Shown piece after piece: positions 39,059 through 43,178 of a stretch of DNA of 43,178 bases. Position numbers and translations under genes: made by a program. The notes below the pieces were generated by a model. The model saw nothing but the letters and a program-made list of their open reading frames with translations, did not search any database and had not been told where the DNA came from. The DNA is from Fibrobacterota bacterium (GTDB taxonomy: Bacteria > Fibrobacterota > Chitinivibrionia > Chitinivibrionales > Chitinispirillaceae), in contig PLTF01000123.1 in the NCBI GenBank assembly GCA_003164335.1, positions 3,558 through 46,735 on the forward strand. Reading direction: 5' to 3'. Numbering within the stretch: the stretch's first letter is position 1; every line of letters starts with the position of its first letter.

Positions 39059-40329
39059 CGGAGTGCTCCCATGAATTTTTTGCAGAAGGCGAGTGCCTTT
39101 TCCTTGCTGACGCCGAGCAGCTTGAGTTCCACGATCATTGCACGCGATGACTTGTTAACCAGCGCCATCTTGAGCACGACATCGTTGAGCCGGGGGTACT
39201 TGCGATACTGCCAGGCGCACATCGTGGTTTTCCAGCGGGCGCCGGCTATGGAAACGAACCGCGTAATGGTCTGCGGTTCCTTGAGCTCATCCTTTGCCTC
39301 AACGTTCGGGATGTCGGTCTCGGCGTACTGGCGCTGCAATACCCGGTAGAAACGCTCACGACCCAGAGAACGGGTATCAAACCACCGATAACTGATGTCG
39401 ATGTCGCCGGTGGAGAAATCGGGCGACAGATAGATATCGTCGCTGTTCGAGCAGGAGACATAGGAAGTTGAATAAAGGACATCGGTGTCATGAGGCGTTT
39501 CGCCCCAGCACCTGAAACAGCCTCCCATTTCTCGCGGGACCAGGCAGTCTCCGAGGGTATCCTGCTTCCATTCGCCGGCGAGCAGCCGGTTCATGTAATC
39601 ATCCTGATTGTCATAGAGCTCCTGCTCGATTCTCGCGAGAAAATGCACTGAGTCTCCCGGCTTCCTCTGCCGGACGGTCGAGACAAGGTTCCTGAGATAC
39701 ATTGCCGGAACCAGAAAGCTGATCTCGTTTCCTGCGGTCGAAACATTGATCCCGATGACTGAGCCGGTCGTATCGATGGTCGGGCCGCCGCTCATGCCGG
39801 GATTAAGCGAGCCGGAAAAGAGGATTTTTTCGTAGAGCGACTCCTCGATGAGGCCGCTGTAGGTGCCTTCGATGATGGTCATACCCAGATCGAGAGGGTT
39901 GCCCATTGAGAAGATCCTGTTTCCCTTCTGCATCTGGACGGGGCGGAAGCTGAAGTACCCATCGCCCGATCGGTTCGAAACAGCGACGGCAAGGTCATGC
40001 ACGACATCGACATCGAGAACGCGCAGCGGTCCGGTTCGTCCGTCCGAGGCCACATATTCGAGGCGGAAACGTCCGGGTTCGATGACCGCATCTGAAACGA
40101 CGTGATAATTGGTGGCAATCAGGCCGTCCGCGCTTACCGAGAAGCCTGAACCGATGGCGAATTTTTTTCCCGAGGAGTTGTCGATCACCCGGACCTGGAA
40201 AACCTGTTTCTGGGATGCCGAAAAAAATTCATTGGCTCCCCCACCAGCGTGTTTGGCGGCATTCCCGGCTTCGGGGAAGAGAACCCCGATGAAGATCGCG
40301 GATACCAGGAAGAGCCAGTTAGAGGTCAT
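39046..40329 (-). CDS. Trypsin-like (DegP/S1C-type) periplasmic serine protease
   Basis: A 427-residue exported protease. The start MTSNWLFLVSAIFIG at 40329 gives a signal peptide (ending GNA before AKHAGG); the longer open frame upstream lacks one. Chymotrypsin-fold triad: His76 (IATNYHVVSD), Asp112 (VVHDLAVAV), Ser180 (LNPGMSGGPTI). Protein length beyond about residue 230 has no PDZ domain; instead a region of about 190 residues with six Cys (LGDCLVPREMGGCFRCWGE, SYVSCSNSDD, TTMCAWQYRK) and Tyr-rich strands follows, unrelated to DegP and unknown to me. Overlaps the FHA gene by 13 bases. AGGAA eight bases before the ATG. Confidence 0.9.
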   Translation of the reverse strand: MTSNWLFLVSAIFIGVLFPEAGNAAKHAGGGANEFFSASQKQVFQVRVIDNSSGKKFAIGSGFSVSADGLIATNYHVVSDAVIEPGRFRLEYVASDGRTGPLRVLDVDVVHDLAVAVSNRSGDGYFSFRPVQMQKGNRIFSMGNPLDLGMTIIEGTYSGLIEESLYEKILFSGSLNPGMSGGPTIDTTGSVIGINVSTAGNEISFLVPAMYLRNLVSTVRQRKPGDSVHFLARIEQELYDNQDDYMNRLLAGEWKQDTLGDCLVPREMGGCFRCWGETPHDTDVLYSTSYVSCSNSDDIYLSPDFSTGDIDISYRWFDTRSLGRERFYRVLQRQYAETDIPNVEAKDELKEPQTITRFVSIAGARWKTTMCAWQYRKYPRLNDVVLKMALVNKSSRAMIVELKLLGVSKEKALAFCKKFMGALRCRA

Positions 40330-40713
40330 TGGAAAATTCCTGTGGAAGGCACTCGATGCTCCCCTGCAACGCAGCCCGCCCGACGGCATCGATGACACAG
40401 GCGATACCGATTGCTGAGGGAGCAGGAGAACACTTTCAGAGCCGCATTCGGGGCACCCGGAGATGGGAGCGCTCAGGATAGCGGAACACCGGTGGAGCGG
40501 AAAAAGTATACGATCTAGAGCCTCAACCATGCAACAAGCGCTATTGGATAGCTGGGAAGATGGACGATAAAGTAATTTTATTGAAAGTCTAACCGTTTGG
40601 CGGACAATCCGTACCGCGCAAGCAGCGCCGGGCGTCTGCACCCTGCAACGGCAGGCAGTGCACCTTGCCGCGCCGGCAATGAAAAGATTTAAAATAAAGG
40701 ACAGCTTCGGGTC
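40330..40713. other. Divergent intergenic region
   Basis: 384 bases between the start of the protease gene (minus) and mcsA (plus). It must hold promoters for both operons. Two upstream-extended open frames read into it but show no signal peptide or family match. I see no CtsR-type direct heptad repeat or CIRCE element (inverted 9-mers) here, so control of the clp operon differs from the Bacillus type or is not visible to me. Confidence 0.5.
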
Positions 40714-41196
40714 ATGAGAGTATGCGAGGAGTGCGGGTGCCGCGTGGCGACCATTCATTTTATGCAGATTAACGGCGCCGACCAGAAATCGCTTTTTTTA
40801 TGCGAGGAGTGCGCAAGAAACCAGGGTATTCCCGTTGCAGCCGAAGACGCAGCAGACGAGGGCTCGGCTATTGACGACAATGGTGATTCGCGGAAAGTTG
40901 ACATGGAGTGTCCTTCATGCGACATGGCGCTTTCGGAATTCAGCCGCACCGGTCGCCTTGGATGCCCGGAGTGCTATGTGGCCTTTGCACCCGATATCGA
41001 AGCACTGCATCGGGAGGTCCACGGATCCGACCCCTATACCGGGAAGAAATACCGGGCCGCGGTTTTTGCGGAACGCTCCGGCGACTTGAAAAAGCTTGGA
41101 GTGGAACTGGCCGCCGCCATAAAAAATGAAGAGTTTGAGCGTGCGGCGCTGCTCCGCGATGCCATACTCAATCTGCACCGGCCGGAGCATGAATGA
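40714..41196 (+). CDS. mcsA: McsA-like zinc/UVR-motif activator protein
   Basis: A 160-residue cytosolic protein that activates McsB arginine kinase and serves as an adaptor for ClpC. Four CXXC pairs can bind two zinc ions: Cys4/Cys7, Cys30/Cys33, Cys66/Cys69 and Cys84/Cys87. The C-terminal UVR motif at about 124-155 is LKKLGVELAAAIKNEEFERAALLRDAI, as in UvrB/UvrC and McsA. Its stop overlaps the mcsB ATG (ATGA at 41193). Ribosome signal upstream is weak (AAGGA 12 bases away). First gene of mcsA-mcsB-clpC. No ctsR precedes it, unlike in Firmicutes. Confidence 0.93.
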   Translation: MRVCEECGCRVATIHFMQINGADQKSLFLCEECARNQGIPVAAEDAADEGSAIDDNGDSRKVDMECPSCDMALSEFSRTGRLGCPECYVAFAPDIEALHREVHGSDPYTGKKYRAAVFAERSGDLKKLGVELAAAIKNEEFERAALLRDAILNLHRPEHE

Positions 41197-42281
41197 CCGG
41201 AAAGCTGAGGGATGACAACGGTGGCCGCCTTGCTTCGCCGGAGTGGCTTTGTGCAGCCGGGCCGGACGCGGAAATTATCCTTTCAACCCGGGCCAGGCTT
41301 GCCCGGAATATTGCGGATCATCGCTTTACCCCCAGTGCTTCCCCTGCAGAACGCGGTGAAATTTTTGCTGAAATCGCCTCCTCTTTTGCAAAGGACTCGC
41401 GCCTTGCGGGATTCGACTGCACCAATTTCATCACCGCGACTTCTCTGAGCCGACGGCTTCTGGTGGAAAAAAGGATAGCGAGTCCGGAACTATTGTCGGG
41501 GCAGGGAGACCGCGGGGTAGCATGGAGCGGCACGCCATTCGCTTCTATCCTGATCAATGAGGAAGACCATCTTCGCATTCAGTGTATCGAGCCGGGTTGC
41601 AATCCGCTCAGTGCATGGAAAAGAGCCGATGAAATCGATGACCGGCTGGGCGGTAACCTTTCCTATGCTTACACCGAGCATCGGGGATACCTTACCTGTC
41701 GTCCCGACAATTCGGGTACCGGGCTGCGAATCTCCTTCCTGATGCACCTGCCGGGCCTCGTACTGACCAGGGCCATCGAGTCGGTTCTTTCCGGAGCGAG
41801 CAGAATGGGTATCGCAAGCAGGGGATTTTTCGGCGAGCACGAAGTTATCGGCAATTTCTTTCAGCTTTCGAACCGGGCCTCCCCTGCCCAGGATGAAAGC
41901 GCCTGCATTGAAGAGGCCCAAAAAATTATTCTGGAAGTTGCAGCCCACGAGCGCTCGGCGAGGCGGCGGCTCATGAAGGATGCGCGGATCGAGTTGACCG
42001 ATAAGGTTTTTCGGGCATGGGGAATCCTGCAGCACGCGAGAATGCTGTCCGTTGCCGAATTCATGAACCTTTCGTCTGCCCTCCGGCTGGGCATCGAGTG
42101 CGAAATTTTGCCGGTGAAGGCGCCTGGCGACCTTAACAAGGCGCTTATCCAGGTTTTGCCCGCGCATCTCCAGCACCGCGCTAAAAAAAGACTCGGTGAA
42201 ACCGATCTCGCCGTCATGCGGGCCGAAGTGGTAAGAACAATGGTGCTACGAAAAATACGAAAACCTCGTACGGAGACGTAA
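41193..42281 (+). CDS. mcsB: Protein-arginine kinase McsB
   Basis: A 362-residue phosphagen-kinase-like enzyme that phosphorylates arginine in proteins, which marks them for ClpCP. Nucleotide- and active-site segments: ILSTRARLARNI (Arg33/35 phosphate-binding), INEEDHLRIQ (Glu123/Glu124 catalytic region), TCRPDNSGTGLRIS (Cys169; standard is CPTNxGTGxR), and GFFGEHEVIGNFFQLSN (standard GxxGExSxxxGNxxQISN) with Glu215. The CRPDN replacement of CPTN and the HEV segment make it slightly unusual. Starts inside the mcsA stop; clpC follows after 44 bases. C-terminal phosphoarginine-binding pocket region is present by length (McsB is usually 350-360). Confidence 0.94.
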   Translation: MTGKLRDDNGGRLASPEWLCAAGPDAEIILSTRARLARNIADHRFTPSASPAERGEIFAEIASSFAKDSRLAGFDCTNFITATSLSRRLLVEKRIASPELLSGQGDRGVAWSGTPFASILINEEDHLRIQCIEPGCNPLSAWKRADEIDDRLGGNLSYAYTEHRGYLTCRPDNSGTGLRISFLMHLPGLVLTRAIESVLSGASRMGIASRGFFGEHEVIGNFFQLSNRASPAQDESACIEEAQKIILEVAAHERSARRRLMKDARIELTDKVFRAWGILQHARMLSVAEFMNLSSALRLGIECEILPVKAPGDLNKALIQVLPAHLQHRAKKRLGETDLAVMRAEVVRTMVLRKIRKPRTET

Positions 42282-42325
42282 TACATGAAGTTCGACCGTC
42301 ATGGAAGAGCGGAAGGGGTAACACG

Positions 42326-43178
42326 ATGATGAATGGAATGTTTACCGATCGCGTAAAAAAAGTAATGCAGATAGCCCGGGAGGAATCAATCCGCCTGGGT
42401 AACGACTACGTGGGAACGGAACACCTGCTGCTCGGCCTCATCAAGGAAGGCGACGGCGTGGCCGTCGCGGTGATGCGCAGCATGGGAGTCGACCTCGACG
42501 ATCTTTCGGCGACCATAGAGAAGACGATCACCTCAAGCGGCGGTATGATGACCATCGGGCAGATGCTGCCCTTTACGCCGCGTGCGAAGAAGGTGCTGGA
42601 GATCGCTGCGAATGAGGCGCGGTCCATGTCGCACAAGTATATAGGCACCGAACACCTGCTGCTGGCACTCATGAAGGATACGGAGTCGGCAGCGGCGAAC
42701 GCAATGGCGGCATCCGGCCTCGACTACGAGCGCGTCAAAGAGGAGATCAACCGGGTCCTGCGGGGCGGAGAGTCGCCCGGCGCAGCGAAGGAAAAGAGTA
42801 AAACGCCCTTTCTCGACCATTTCGGCCGCGACCTGACTGCGCTTGCGCGTGAAGGAAAGCTCGATCCGGTCATAGGCCGGGAAAAGGAAATCGAACGCGT
42901 CGTGCAGATCCTCTCGCGCCGCAAGAAGAACAACCCGGTTCTTATCGGCGAACCCGGCATCGGCAAGACCGCCATCGTCGAGGGGCTTTCGCAGAAGATC
43001 GTTGAGAAAAACATTCCGCAGGTACTCGAAAACAAACGGGTGATCAACCTCGACATGGCCTCCATGGTCGCCGGGACCAAATATCGCGGGCAGTTCGAGG
43101 AACGTCTGAAGGCCCTGATGGTCGAACTCGAAAAAAATGAAAATATCATCATTTTTATCGACGAGCTGCACACCATCG
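42326..43178 (+). CDS. clpC: ClpC ATP-dependent unfoldase, N-terminal part
   Basis: Hexameric AAA+ unfoldase that feeds substrates to ClpP. The frame is open to the window edge, about 284 residues of an expected 810-850. It begins [20 protein letters not shown] (start at 42326 with AAGGGG seven bases upstream; the next ATG at 42329 is equally possible), contains two Clp_N repeats (about 5-55 and 80-132, both with [22 protein letters not shown]), a linker, the D1 start [39 protein letters not shown], Walker A GEPGIGKT (about 211-218), and Walker [12 protein letters not shown] at the edge. The phosphoarginine-docking sites lie in the Clp_N part. Third gene of mcsA-mcsB-clpC. Confidence 0.95.
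   Translation, partial: MMNGMFTDRVKKVMQIAREESIRLGNDYVGTEHLLLGLIKEGDGVAVAVMRSMGVDLDDLSATIEKTITSSGGMMTIGQMLPFTPRAKKVLEIAANEARSMSHKYIGTEHLLLALMKDTESAAANAMAASGLDYERVKEEINRVLRGGESPGAAKEKSKTPFLDHFGRDLTALAREGKLDPVIGREKEIERVVQILSRRKKNNPVLIGEPGIGKTAIVEGLSQKIVEKNIPQVLENKRVINLDMASMVAGTKYRGQFEERLKALMVELEKNENIIIFIDELHTI

Noticed and set aside
40330-40758. N-terminal extension of the serine protease (143 more codons)
   Set aside because: Overlaps the divergent mcsA start, is Cys/Pro-rich without a family, and puts the clear signal peptide at 40329 in the middle of the protein.
42285-42329. 14-codon frame between mcsB and clpC
   Set aside because: Too short to support; the sequence is needed as the clpC ribosome site (GGAAGGGG).

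Overview
The window reads as a chromosomal stretch of a Gram-negative bacterium of moderate GC content. Evidence for an outer membrane: a three-gene Mla-type phospholipid-transport set, several lipoproteins with lipoboxes, an OmpA-type protein and outer-membrane barrel (DUF3943-like) proteins. The combination of mcsA-mcsB-clpC, a PpiD/SurA-like chaperone, a C-terminal processing protease and DUF3943 proteins would fit a member of the Fibrobacterota/Chitinivibrionia or a related FCB lineage. That placement is a low-confidence inference from gene content only.

Layout. (1) 1-7808, all on the minus strand, one probable operon read right to left: a small eRF1-like protein, a large GT4 glycosyltransferase with a C-terminal alpha/alpha-barrel-like region, a GH130 glycosidase/phosphorylase, MlaE permease, MlaF ATPase, MlaD MCE protein, a double PRC-barrel protein and phosphoketolase (cut by the window edge). 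(2) 7856-15019, mostly minus strand: a Gln-rich repeat protein, lipoproteins, very small membrane or DUF2934-type proteins and a PAS-hybrid histidine kinase, interspersed with non-coding repeats. (3) 15727-25603, plus strand: an OmpA protein with two tandem peptidoglycan-binding domains, then three related genes built on unbroken 11-residue (hendecad) repeats. Two of these carry a C-terminal DUF3943-like barrel domain. Three PAP2-type phosphatase genes follow. (4) 25600-29701, minus strand: a second GT4, a secreted CrtC/Svf1-like protein and an AsmA-like protein. (5) 30241-34094: tyrosine phosphatase, rubredoxin, ankyrin protein, small membrane proteins, an orphan HPr, a Gly-rich lipoprotein and a DUF2950 protein. 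(6) 34177-40329, minus strand: envelope protein quality control (DegP-like protease, FHA membrane protein, CtpA-type protease, PpiD-like PPIase). (7) 40714-end, plus strand: mcsA-mcsB-clpC, the protein-arginine-phosphorylation and Clp unfoldase system, cut by the right edge.

The most unusual part is 17557-24584: signal-peptide proteins with 18-21 phase-perfect 11-mers, predicted to form a roughly 30 nm helical rod, two of them joined to an outer-membrane-type barrel domain, followed by two divergent PAP2 proteins. This five-gene block is bracketed by two oppositely oriented copies of a roughly 150-bp MITE-like element (terminal inverted repeats starting TACTAA, TA-type flanks). More copies lie at 8967 and 31569 and degenerate ones near 9811 and 15180. 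The left-hand copy at 8967 supplies the stop codon and last residues of a lipoprotein gene. At least three other non-coding repeat families are present: a GGCCGGACCTCTCCGCC family, a hairpin plus GCGYTCGCT family, and a 48-bp tandem array.
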